A DNA stretch of 7,862 bases from Pseudomonadota bacterium. GTDB taxonomy: Bacteria; Myxococcota; Myxococcia; Myxococcales; Anaeromyxobacteraceae. Made by a program: the position numbers and the translations under genes. The notes below the pieces were generated by a model that made no database searches, was not told the DNA's origin, and was given only the letters and a program-made list of their open reading frames with translations. The stretch spans positions 1 through 7,862 of the forward strand of contig JAEYOU010000304.1 in the NCBI GenBank assembly GCA_023411405.1, in the 5' to 3' direction. Position 1 is the first letter of the stretch, and the number at the start of each line of letters is the position of its first letter. Shown here one piece after another: positions 1 through 6,460 of this stretch.

Positions 1-388
1 CGCCGATCCCGAGGCGCGCCGCGAGCTCCTCGACGCGCGCCCGGCGCGCGGCGCGCGGGCGTCCGCCGAGCCCGAAGGCGACGTTCCGCGCGACCGAGAG
101 GTGCGGGAAGAGCGCGCCCTCCTGGAAGACGAAGCCGACCCGGCGCGCCTGCGCGCGGACGTGGAGCCCGCGCGCGGCGTCGAACCACGTCTCGCCGTCG
201 AAGGTGATCGACCCCGCGTCCGGGCGCTCGAGCCCGGCGAGCGCCCGGAGGACGGTCGTCTTCCCCGCGCCCGACGGGCCGAACAGGACCGTGACCCGGT
301 CCTGCGCGAGCGGCCACTCCGCGCGCGCGGCGATCCGCGGCCCGCGCCGGAACCGCCGCACGATCTCGAAGGTCAGCGCCCGTTCCAT
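1..388 (-). CDS. modC: ModC, molybdate ABC transporter ATP-binding protein (3' part missing)
   Basis: This is the ATPase of the molybdate importer; it hydrolyses ATP on the cytoplasmic face to drive uptake through ModB. The first 129 codons are present and the rest lies beyond the window's left edge. Reading the minus strand from the ATG at 388-386, the Walker A loop GPSGAGKTT is at residues 37-45. The Q-loop segment FQEGALFPHLSV, with Gln89, is typical of ModC/CysA-type import ATPases. The signature motif, Walker B and the C-terminal molybdate-binding (TOBE/MOP) domain would lie outside, so I cannot say whether that domain is present. The start overlaps the end of modB by 16 nt, which suggests translational coupling, and no separate promoter is expected. 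The ModC assignment rests mainly on its place directly after modA and modB; from the ATPase sequence alone it could be another import ATPase. Confidence 0.93.
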   Translation of the reverse strand, partial: MERALTFEIVRRFRRGPRIAARAEWPLAQDRVTVLFGPSGAGKTTVLRALAGLERPDAGSITFDGETWFDAARGLHVRAQARRVGFVFQEGALFPHLSVARNVAFGLGGRPRAARRARVEELAARLGIG

Positions 389-1047
389 CGGAGCACGCTG
401 GGCCGCTGGACGGCGTACACGACCACCAGCACGCAGAAGGAGATGGCGAGCAGGAGCCCGGCGGTGCGGGCTGCCGCGGCGTACTCCAGCGCCTCGACCT
501 GATCGAAGATGGCCACCGAGATGGTGCGGGTCCGCCCCGGGATGTTGCCCCCGACCATGAGCACCACGCCGAACTCGCCGAGCGTGTGCGCGAAGGAGAG
601 CACCGCGCCGGCGAGCACGCCCGGCCAGGCGAGCGGGAGCATGACGCGCACGAACGCGCCGAGGCGGGAGGCGCCGAGGGTGTGCGCCGCCTCGACCAGC
701 CGCCGGTCCACGCCCGCCAGCGCCGCCGTGAACGGCTGGACGGCGAAGGGGAGGCTGTACAGGACGGAGGCGGCGAGGAGGCCGCCGAACGAGAACGGGA
801 AGGGGTGGCCGAAGACGGTCTCCCAGGCGCGGCCCGCCGGCGTGCGCGGGCCGAGCCCGGCGAGGAGGTAGAACCCGAGCACCGTCGGCGGGAGGACGAG
901 CGGCAGCGCGACGATCGCCTCGACGAGGAACTTGAGCCGGAACCGGCTCGCCGCGAGCCACCACGCGAGCGGCAGGCCCAGCGCGAGGAGGACGAGCGTG
1001 GTGAGCCCGGCGAGCTGGAGCGAGAGGAGGAGGGCCTGGACGTCCAT
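373..1047 (-). CDS. modB: ModB, molybdate ABC transporter permease
   Basis: A 224-residue inner-membrane permease that forms the molybdate channel. The length matches the usual 220-230 residues for ModB. About five hydrophobic segments are visible, near residues 9-31, 42-66, 85-110, 138-160 and 195-213. The cytoplasmic EAA loop that contacts the ATPase begins EAAHTLGAS at 119-127 and ends in the Leu-Pro at 137-138. The late segment GNIPGRTRTISVAIFD (167-182) is characteristic of ModB and related molybdate/tungstate permeases. The ATG follows the modA stop after only 3 nt and has no clear ribosome binding site, so translation probably depends on ribosomes arriving from modA. The C-terminus overlaps modC. 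Tungstate is a possible alternative substrate, since ModB and TupB/WtpB are related. Confidence 0.95.
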   Translation of the reverse strand: MDVQALLLSLQLAGLTTLVLLALGLPLAWWLAASRFRLKFLVEAIVALPLVLPPTVLGFYLLAGLGPRTPAGRAWETVFGHPFPFSFGGLLAASVLYSLPFAVQPFTAALAGVDRRLVEAAHTLGASRLGAFVRVMLPLAWPGVLAGAVLSFAHTLGEFGVVLMVGGNIPGRTRTISVAIFDQVEALEYAAAARTAGLLLAISFCVLVVVYAVQRPSVLRWNGR

Positions 1048-1050
1048 GCG

Positions 1051-1827
1051 CTAGGGCAGACCGTAGCCGTACCGCGCGAGGATGGCACGGCCCTTCTCGC
1101 TCCCGAGGAAGGCGAGGAAGGCGCGGGCGAGGGCCGGATCCCGCGCGGACGAGAGCACGACGCCGGACTGCTCGATGCGCGGATACAGGCCCGCGGGCAC
1201 CGGCACCACCCGGCCGCCGGCGAGCTCCTCCTCGAGGGTGAGCGAGTACGGCAGGAACGCCGCGTCGGCCGCGCCCGTGGTCGCGAACTGCGCCGCCTGG
1301 CCCACGCTCGTGCCGAGCACGAGCCGGCCCTTCACCGCGTCGAGCACGCCCGCGCTCCGGAGCGCCGCCTCCGCCGCCCGGCCGAAGGGGGCCACCCTGG
1401 GGTTGGCGATGGCGATCCGCTTCACCTCAGGCGCGGCGAGCGCGGCGAGCCCCTTCCCCGCGACGTCCACCCGGGCGCCCCGCGGGAGCCACACGACCAG
1501 CGCACCGATCGCGTACACGCGCTCGTCCGCCGCGGCGGCGAGCCCCGCCGCGACCAGCTTCGCCGGGTACTCGCGATCCGCGGAGAGGAACACGTCGAAC
1601 GGAGCGCCGTGCTGGAACTGCGCGTAGAACGCGCCCGACGCGCCGAACGAGAGCGCGACGCGGGCGCCGGGCCGCTCGGCCTCGAAGGCGCGCGCGAGCT
1701 CCTCGGCCGCGGACTTGAGGTTCGCGGCGACGGCGACCGCGAGCTTCGACTCCGCCGCGTGGGCGGGCGGAGCGACGAGGGCGACGAGGAGCGGGACCAG
1801 GGTTCGGCGCATGGCGCGGTGTCTCAC
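1051..1827 (-). CDS. modA: ModA, periplasmic molybdate-binding protein
   Basis: The substrate-binding component of the molybdate importer, exported to the periplasm. The proposed GTG start at 1827 gives 258 residues and is preceded by a strong AGGAGGA. An in-frame ATG at 1812 would give 253 residues but lies 18 nt from that site. Counting from the ATG, residues 1-19 form a signal peptide: MRR, a hydrophobic core, then AHA before AES. The mature protein begins AVAVAANLKSAAEELARAF, the usual ModA opening. It continues with SFGASGAFYAQFQHGAPFDVFLSAD, in which the Ser and Ala/Gly residues of the GASG segment are expected to hold the oxyanion. Later features include a TSVGQAAQF segment and GAADAAFLPYSL near the hinge. 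The gene lies 35 nt after the nifW-like gene, in the same direction, implying co-transcription. Wider-specificity tungstate or sulfate binding cannot be excluded by eye. Confidence 0.95.
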   Translation of the reverse strand: MRHRAMRRTLVPLLVALVAPPAHAAESKLAVAVAANLKSAAEELARAFEAERPGARVALSFGASGAFYAQFQHGAPFDVFLSADREYPAKLVAAGLAAAADERVYAIGALVVWLPRGARVDVAGKGLAALAAPEVKRIAIANPRVAPFGRAAEAALRSAGVLDAVKGRLVLGTSVGQAAQFATTGAADAAFLPYSLTLEEELAGGRVVPVPAGLYPRIEQSGVVLSSARDPALARAFLAFLGSEKGRAILARYGYGLP

Positions 1828-1830
1828 GTC

Positions 1831-1837
1831 TCCTCCT
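1831..1837 (-). promoter_or_regulatory. Ribosome binding site of modA
   Basis: On the minus strand this reads AGGAGGA, a near-perfect Shine-Dalgarno sequence. It ends 3 nt before a GTG at 1827 and 18 nt before an ATG at 1812, both in the modA frame. The spacing favours the GTG start, which adds five residues (VRHRA) to the signal peptide's basic n-region. It is the clearest ribosome binding site in this operon. Confidence 0.75.
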
Positions 1838-1862
1838 GCTCGCCCAGGGACGCAAGCCGCGT

Positions 1863-2156
1863 TCACCCGCCGCAGGCCCACACAGGGCGCACCCACCGCA
1901 GGAGGCAGCCGGCGCGCCCCGGGACGCAGGCACGCCGGTCCGGGCCGCGTGGTACGCCTCCTGGAGCGCGGCCCGCGCGAGGGCGGAGCCTCGCGTCCTC
2001 CGCGCCCGGGTGTGCGTCGACGATCTCGACGAGCAGCTCCCCGAACCGGCGCAGGATGGGGAGCCGGTGCGCCGAGAGCGCGGCCGGGTCGAACGACACG
2101 CCGAGCGCCCGGAAGAAGTCCTCCGCCTCCTCGCAGCCATGCAGCTCGGGGATCAT
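1863..2156 (-). CDS. nifW: NifW-like nitrogenase-stabilising protein, probably frameshifted
   Basis: NifW is a small cytoplasmic protein (about 100 residues) associated with protecting or assembling the MoFe protein of nitrogenase. This frame encodes 97 residues. Residues 1-55 look like the NifW core: EEAEDFFRALGVSFDP, then HRLPILRRFGELLVEI. After about residue 57 the frame becomes an Arg/Pro/Gly-rich string unlike NifW. The neighbouring frame over about 1934-1984 reads LARAALQEAYHAARTGV, which fits the next NifW helix and has G or C at every third position. A single extra base near 1985 would explain this. The shifted frame has no stop until well inside modA, so the tail is disturbed in any case. 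The ATG overlaps the preceding gene's stop (ATGA), and modA follows 35 nt later. The gene is either a pseudogene or intact with a sequence error. Confidence 0.6.
   Translation of the reverse strand: MIPELHGCEEAEDFFRALGVSFDPAALSAHRLPILRRFGELLVEIVDAHPGAEDARLRPRAGRAPGGVPRGPDRRACVPGRAGCLLRWVRPVWACGG
1976..1995. repeat. Inverted repeat at the nifW frame break
   Basis: CGCGAGG (1976-1982) and CCTCGCG (1989-1995) form a perfect 7-bp inverted repeat with a 6-nt loop. It coincides with the point, near 1985, where the NifW-like coding signal changes frame. It lies inside a gene, so a terminator role is unlikely. A hairpin this GC-rich is a plausible site of replication slippage or of sequencing error. 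Confidence 0.6.
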
Positions 2157-2448
2157 GCCACCTCCGCGCGCGCGTCCGGACCGGCGTCACCGGGCCGCGC
2201 GTCGTACCAGGCGCGCAGCGCGGCCTCGATCGGCCGGAACGCGTGCTCGCTCACGGGCGCGATCCCCGCCGCCGCGAGCTGACCGGAGGGGCAGCGGCCG
2301 ATCCGCGCCACCAGCACAGCGGCGCACCCCTCGAGGGCGCGGAGGATCCGGAGCCAGGCGGCGAACCGCGCCGCCACGTCGGCGAGGTCCAGCCCGCCGC
2401 GCGCGCCCGGGCGCGCACGTCGGGGAGGGAGACGTGCACCTCGGTCAT
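2153..2448 (-). pseudogene. Remnant of a NifX/NifB C-terminal-type FeMo-cofactor-binding domain protein
   Basis: Proteins of the dinitrogenase iron-molybdenum cofactor biosynthesis family (NifX, NafY, VnfX and the C-terminus of NifB) bind the cofactor or its precursor during nitrogenase assembly. From about 2395 down, the minus strand encodes the second half of this domain: ILRALEGCAAVLVARIGRCP, then SGQLAAAGIAPV, then FRPIEAALRAWYDA. The first half, with its usual HFG motif, is absent. An ATG at 2448 opens a different frame with near-perfect third-position G/C (MTEVHVSLPDVRARAR). Joining it to the domain needs one extra base near 2400-2415. The alternative is a GTG at 2377 giving 74 residues, but it has no visible ribosome binding site and would cut into the domain. 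The stop overlaps the nifW ATG by 4 nt. I read it as an N-terminally truncated, frame-broken gene. Confidence 0.5.
2401..2416. repeat. Perfect 16-bp GC palindrome
   Basis: GCGCGCCCGGGCGCGC is its own reverse complement over all 16 bases. It lies where the coding signal of the NifX/NifB-like remnant switches frame. It has no obvious regulatory meaning inside a gene. Such a sequence can cruciform or stall polymerases, so it may be the cause of an indel or of a base-calling error. Confidence 0.7.
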
Positions 2449-2535
2449 GCCATCCGGGACAGCAAGGCGCGGGCCAGCGGCCGAGGCGCCCGCTTCGGCC
2501 CGAACCCGAGGCTGGAAGCCCGCCGGGTTTTCTGC

Positions 2536-2541
2536 TACGTG
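2536..2541 (+). promoter_or_regulatory. Weak -10-like element before argG
   Basis: TACGTG, in the context GCTACGTG, lies 9 nt before the argG ATG. It shares the GCTAC core seen before the two rightmost genes but is a poor match to TATAAT. No convincing -35 or Shine-Dalgarno sequence is visible. The rest of the 102-bp divergent gap (2449-2550) holds no sigma-54 GG-N10-GC element that I could find on either strand. Confidence 0.25.
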
Positions 2542-2550
2542 CCGTCTCCC

Positions 2551-3903
2551 ATGAGCCGCATCTACAAGTCGCTCCCGGCGAAGGGCACCGCCATCGGCAT
2601 CGCGTTCAGCGGCGGGCTCGACACCCGCGCCGCGGTGGCCTGGATGGCCGAGCGGGGCATGTCGGTCCACTGCTACACCGCCGACCTCGCCCAGCCCGAC
2701 GAGAAGAACCCGGCCGACATCCCGCCGATCGCCCTCCAGCACGGCGCCGTCTCGGCCAAGCTCGTGGACTGCCGCGACGCCCTCATCCGCGAGGGCATCG
2801 CCGCCATCCAGTGCAACGCGTTCCACCTCTCGACCGGCGGCAAGCGGTACTACAACACGACGCCGCTCGGCCGCGCCGTCACCACCACCGCCATCGTCCG
2901 CGCGATGCGCGAGGACGGGGTGCACGTCTTCGGCGACGGCTCGACGCACAAGGGGAACGACATCCAGCGGTTCTACCGGTACGGCATCCTCGTCGACCCG
3001 AGCCTCAAGATCTACAAGCCGTGGCTCGACCAGGCCTTCGTGACCGCGTTCGGCGGCCGCAAGGAGATGAGCGAGTACCTCGAGGCGCGCAAGCTGCCGT
3101 ACAAGATGGGCAAGGAGAAGGCCTACTCCACCGACTCGAACGCGCTCGGCGCGACGCACGAGGCCAAGGACCTCGAGCGGCTCGACGTGGGCATGCGGAT
3201 CGTCGAGCCGATCATGGGCGTCGCCCACTGGAAGCCCGAGGTGAAGGTCGAGCCGGAGGAGATCACGATCGCCTTCGAGCAGGGCCAGCCGGTGGCGCTC
3301 GACGGCAAGCGGTTCCCGACGATCGTGGACCTGTTCCTCGAGGCGAACCGCATCGGCGGGCGCCACGGCCTCGGCATGAGCGATCAGATCGAGAACCGCG
3401 TGATCGACGCGAAGAGCCGCGGCATCTACGAGGCGCCGGGCATGGCGCTGCTCCACGTCGCCTACGAGCGGCTCCTCTCGGCGATCCACAACGAGAACAC
3501 GCTCGATCTCTACTTCACCCTCGGCCGCCGCCTCGGCCGCCTCCTCTACGAGGGCAAGTGGTACGACGCGGAGGCGCTCATGCTCCGCGACGCGCTCACC
3601 CGCTGGGTCGCGCCGGCGGTGACCGGGACCGTGACCCTGGAGCTGCGCCGCGGCGACGACTGGACCCTCCTCGCGACGAAGGCCCAGTACATGAGCTACG
3701 CGCCCGAGAAGCTCTCCATGGAGCGCGTGGCCGAGCCCGCCTTCACCCCCGAGGATCGGATCGGCGCCCTCGAGATGCAGAACCTCTCGGTGAGCGACAA
3801 CCGCGACCTGCTCGTCCACCACCTCGACGCGCTGCGCGCCCTCGGCGCGGCGCAGGGTGGGCCGAAGATCGCGGCGCTGCTCGGGAAGAAGGACGAGGAG
3901 TAG
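2551..3903 (+). CDS. argG: Argininosuccinate synthase
   Basis: It joins citrulline and aspartate using ATP, giving argininosuccinate, AMP and pyrophosphate: the penultimate step of arginine biosynthesis, in the cytoplasm. The 450 residues match the long E. coli-like subfamily (447 residues) nearly end to end. The N-terminal N-type ATP-pyrophosphatase loop is SGGLDTR at residues 20-26. YNTTPLGRAV (101-110) and GDGSTHKGND (128-137) lie in the nucleotide/citrulline-binding part. EKAYSTDSN, GATHEAKD, GGRHGLGMSDQIENR (269-283) and KSRGIYEAPG (288-297) are hallmark segments of the synthetase domain. The ATG aligns with the family start; an in-frame GTG four codons upstream is less likely. The last loop residue is Arg26, where Ser is usual. 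The gene stands alone here, divergent from the nif/mod operon, with no other arginine genes in the window. Confidence 0.97.
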   Translation: MSRIYKSLPAKGTAIGIAFSGGLDTRAAVAWMAERGMSVHCYTADLAQPDEKNPADIPPIALQHGAVSAKLVDCRDALIREGIAAIQCNAFHLSTGGKRYYNTTPLGRAVTTTAIVRAMREDGVHVFGDGSTHKGNDIQRFYRYGILVDPSLKIYKPWLDQAFVTAFGGRKEMSEYLEARKLPYKMGKEKAYSTDSNALGATHEAKDLERLDVGMRIVEPIMGVAHWKPEVKVEPEEITIAFEQGQPVALDGKRFPTIVDLFLEANRIGGRHGLGMSDQIENRVIDAKSRGIYEAPGMALLHVAYERLLSAIHNENTLDLYFTLGRRLGRLLYEGKWYDAEALMLRDALTRWVAPAVTGTVTLELRRGDDWTLLATKAQYMSYAPEKLSMERVAEPAFTPEDRIGALEMQNLSVSDNRDLLVHHLDALRALGAAQGGPKIAALLGKKDEE

Positions 3904-3971
3904 CACCCCGGCGCCCGCTCGCGCCCGCACGAGTCCCCGAAGACCCTCCGCCCGTCCCGGATCGTCCGCGG

Positions 3972-3996
3972 CGGGCGGACGCGGTTCCGCCGCCCG
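3972..3996 (+). terminator. Possible weak terminator hairpin after argG
   Basis: CGGGCGG (3972-3978) pairs perfectly with CCGCCCG (3990-3996) across an 11-nt loop, about 70 nt after the argG stop and before the next gene's promoter-like element. There is no T tract (TATCGTTTCAG follows), so intrinsic termination would be weak. It may be a Rho-dependent or chance structure. Confidence 0.3.
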
Positions 3997-4038
3997 TATC
4001 GTTTCAGATCGCCCGAGGCGCGGCCCGGCATTCCGGAC

Positions 4039-4044
4039 TAGAAT
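4039..4044 (+). promoter_or_regulatory. -10-like element of the GH3 gene
   Basis: TAGAAT matches the sigma-70 -10 consensus TATAAT at 5 of 6 positions, in an otherwise GC-dominated stretch. It ends 8 nt before the ATG at 4053, so transcription would start almost at the start codon. There is no Shine-Dalgarno sequence in between, consistent with a leaderless message. No good -35 is visible. Confidence 0.45.
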
Positions 4045-4052
4045 CCCCCGCC

Positions 4053-6428
4053 ATGTCCGCTCCGTACCTCGATCCGTCTCGCTCCGTCGCCGACCGCGCC
4101 CGGGATCTGCTCGCCCGGATGACGCTCGACGAGAAGCTCGCCCAGCTCCACTCCTTCTGGCTGATCCTCGCGGAGGACGGCCGGCACCGCGTCCGTGACG
4201 ACGCGTTCGCGGGCGCGAGCGACCAGGACAAGCTCACGAAGATGCTGTCGCACGGCCTGGGGCAGATCGCGCGCCCGCTGGGGAGCCACGCCGTCGAACC
4301 GAGGCAGGGCGTGCGGGCCCTCAACCGGCTGCAGAAGTTCCTGGTCGAGGAGACGCGCCTCAAGATCCCGGCCCTCTCGCACGAGGAGGTGCTGGTCGGC
4401 CTCATGGTGCAGGGCGCGACGCTCTTCCCGTCGTCGCTCGCCTACGGCGCGACGTGGAACCCCGAGCTCGTGGAGCGCGCGGCCCGCGCCATCGGCCGGG
4501 AGGCCCGGAGCGTCGGCTGCCACCAGGGGCTCGCGCCGGTGCTCGACGTCTCGCGGGACGTCCGCTGGGGCCGCACCGAGGAGACGTTCGGCGAGGACCC
4601 CTACCTCGTGGGTGTCCTGGGCACGAGCTACGTGAAGGGGCTCCAGGGCGAGCAGCGCGACCTGCTCGCGACGCTCAAGCACTACGCCGGCCACTCGTTC
4701 AGCGAGGGGGGGCGCAACCACGCCCCCGTCCACCTCGGCTGGCGCGAGCTCAACGACGTCTTCCTGCTCCCCTTCGAGATGGCGGTGAAGGAGGGGAAGG
4801 CGGGCTCGGTGATGCCGGCGTACCACGACGTCGACGGCGAGCCGGTCCACGCCTCGCGCCAGCTCCTCACCGAGGTGCTCCGGGAGCGCTGGGGCTTCGA
4901 CGGCCTCGTCGTCGCCGACTACATCGGCGTGAGCCTCCTCTACCAGCACCACGGGGTCGCCGCGGACAGGACCGAGGCGGCGGCGCTCGCCCTGCGCGCG
5001 GGCCTCGACGTCGAGACGCCGGGGGACGACTGCTTCCCCTCGCTCCGGGCCGCGCTCGACCGCGGGCTCGTCACCATGGACGAGCTCGACGCGACCGTGC
5101 TCCGCGTGCTCACGGAGAAGCTGCGCCTCGGCGTGTTCGAGCGCCCCTTCACCGACGAGGGGGCGATCGAGCTCCAGGCCCCGGCGACGGTCGCGCTCGC
5201 GAAGGAGGTGGCGCGGCAGTCGATCGTCGTGCTCGAGAACCGGGACGCGCTCCCGCTCGATCCCGCCCGCAAGCGGAAGGTGGCGGTGATCGGGCCCACC
5301 GCGGACGACCCGCTCGCGATGCTGTGCGGCTACAGCTTCCCCGTCCACCTCATCATCTCCGGGAAGGACGCCGCCGCCGCGGGCGTCGTGACCCCGCGCG
5401 CGGCGCTCGAGCGGGCGCTCGGGAAGGACCGGGTCGCCTACGCGAAGGGCTGCCACATCCTCGAGAAGCGCGAGGCCGGCGCGCCGGTGTTCCCCGGCGA
5501 CGTGGACCTCGGCGCGAAGCTGGAGCGCACCTCGCCCGTCTCGACGTCGCGCGCGCTCATCCCCGAGGCGGTCGCCTGCGCGAAGGGCGCGGACGTGGCG
5601 GTCGTCTGCGTCGGCGACCTCGCCGGGCTCTTCCAGACCGGAACGATCGGCGAGGGCTCGGACGCGGACAGCCTCGAGCTTCCGGGCGTGCAGCGGGAGC
5701 TCCTCGAGGCCGTCGTCGCCACGGGGACGCCGGTCGTGGTCGTGATGACGGGCGGGCGCCCCTACGGGCTCGGGGGGCTCGAGGGCAAGGTCGCCGCCTT
5801 CCTCTGGGCGTTCCAGGGCGGGCAGGAGGGCGGCACCGCGATCGCCGAGGTGCTGACCGGCGCCGCCGAGCCCTCGGGCCGGCTCACCGTCTCGTTCCCG
5901 AAGAACGTCGGGGCCGCGCCCTACACGTACGATCACAAGCTCAAGAGCGCCGGGACGCCGATCGCCTTCCACTTCGGCAGCCGCTACCCGTTCGGCCACG
6001 GCCTGTCGTACACGCGGTTCGAGTTCCGCGACCTGTCGGTCGCGCCCGGCCCGCTCGACACCGAGACCGGCGAGCTCCGCGTCCGCTTCACCGTCGCGAA
6101 CGTGGGCGGGCGCGCCGGCATGGCGGTCCCGCAGCTCTACGTCCGCGACCTGCTCGCCTCGATGGTCCGGCCGGTCCGGCAGCTCAAGGCGTTCGGCCGG
6201 GTGCCGCTCGCCGCGGGGCAGTCCGCCCAGGTCGAGATGACGGTCCCCGTGGACATGCTCCACTTCACCGGGAGCGACGGCGCCCGGCGCGTCGAGCCCG
6301 GGGAGTTCGAGGTGCAGGTCGGGGCCTCGAGCGCCGACCTTCCGCTCCGCGCGACGGTGCGGGTGGGCGGCGAGGTCCGGCGGCTCGGGCGCGCCTGGCG
6401 CATGACCAGCCGGTGCACGGTCCTGTGA
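4053..6428 (+). CDS. Glycoside hydrolase family 3 (beta-xylosidase / beta-glucosidase type)
   Basis: A 791-residue retaining glycosidase expected to release terminal beta-linked xylose or glucose from oligosaccharides. The N-terminal barrel contains LAPVLDVSRDVRWGRTEETF (160-179), then GEDPYL, and the substrate-binding KHYAGHSFSEGGRN (209-222). The nucleophile motif GFDGLVVADY has Asp289 as the catalytic residue. The second alpha/beta domain (about 385-615) contains GEGSDADSLELPG, with Glu534 the likely acid/base. It ends in the usual AEPSGRLTVSFP, and PFGHGLSYTRFEF (647-659) leads into a fibronectin-III-like C-terminal domain (about 660-770). The EETFGEDPYL and SEGGRN forms resemble XynB/BglX-type enzymes, but the sugar specificity cannot be fixed by eye. 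No signal peptide is present, so it probably acts in the cytoplasm on imported oligosaccharides. The frame is open upstream, but the ATG sits where homologues begin. Confidence 0.93.
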   Translation: MSAPYLDPSRSVADRARDLLARMTLDEKLAQLHSFWLILAEDGRHRVRDDAFAGASDQDKLTKMLSHGLGQIARPLGSHAVEPRQGVRALNRLQKFLVEETRLKIPALSHEEVLVGLMVQGATLFPSSLAYGATWNPELVERAARAIGREARSVGCHQGLAPVLDVSRDVRWGRTEETFGEDPYLVGVLGTSYVKGLQGEQRDLLATLKHYAGHSFSEGGRNHAPVHLGWRELNDVFLLPFEMAVKEGKAGSVMPAYHDVDGEPVHASRQLLTEVLRERWGFDGLVVADYIGVSLLYQHHGVAADRTEAAALALRAGLDVETPGDDCFPSLRAALDRGLVTMDELDATVLRVLTEKLRLGVFERPFTDEGAIELQAPATVALAKEVARQSIVVLENRDALPLDPARKRKVAVIGPTADDPLAMLCGYSFPVHLIISGKDAAAAGVVTPRAALERALGKDRVAYAKGCHILEKREAGAPVFPGDVDLGAKLERTSPVSTSRALIPEAVACAKGADVAVVCVGDLAGLFQTGTIGEGSDADSLELPGVQRELLEAVVATGTPVVVVMTGGRPYGLGGLEGKVAAFLWAFQGGQEGGTAIAEVLTGAAEPSGRLTVSFPKNVGAAPYTYDHKLKSAGTPIAFHFGSRYPFGHGLSYTRFEFRDLSVAPGPLDTETGELRVRFTVANVGGRAGMAVPQLYVRDLLASMVRPVRQLKAFGRVPLAAGQSAQVEMTVPVDMLHFTGSDGARRVEPGEFEVQVGASSADLPLRATVRVGGEVRRLGRAWRMTSRCTVL

Positions 6429-6435
6429 GCGCGGC

Positions 6436-6454
6436 TACACTGGGACCCAGGAGG
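6436..6454 (+). promoter_or_regulatory. -10-like element and ribosome binding site of the small secreted protein gene
   Basis: TACACT (6436-6441, context GGCTACACT) is a plausible -10 box 8 nt after the GH3 stop. AGGAGG (6449-6454) is a strong Shine-Dalgarno sequence 6 nt before the ATG at 6461. If the box is used, the leader is only about 12 nt and begins right at the Shine-Dalgarno sequence. Read-through from the GH3 gene is equally possible, because the gap is only 32 nt. Confidence 0.5.
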
Positions 6455-6460
6455 CAACGG

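Noticed and set aside
1427..2140. A 237-codon minus-strand frame containing LARAALQEAY
   Set aside because: Only about 17 codons look like coding sequence, and they fit displaced NifW. The rest runs out of frame through the modA start and signal peptide, so it is not a separate gene.
586..2550. A very long plus-strand open frame running from modB through to argG
   Set aside because: Only the part from 2551 is real (argG). The upstream extension is antisense to modB, modA and the nif-like genes and gives an Arg/Glu-rich, non-protein-like translation.
2449..2550. Possible sigma-54 (nif-type) promoter in the divergent gap
   Set aside because: A GGCACG resembling a -24 element occurs on the minus strand, but no GC at the correct -12 spacing follows it, and no GG-N10-GC element was found on either strand.
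2251..3930. A 559-codon minus-strand frame opposite argG
   Set aside because: It is antisense to argG over nearly all its length and low in complexity. Only its last 50 or so codons include the short MTEVHVSLPDV segment reported with the nif-like remnant.
4038..6263. A 741-codon open frame on the minus strand across the GH3 gene
   Set aside because: It is the antisense mirror of a well-supported GH3 gene. Its translation is a low-complexity Arg/Glu/Val/Leu string with no domain, a known effect of extreme third-position G/C.
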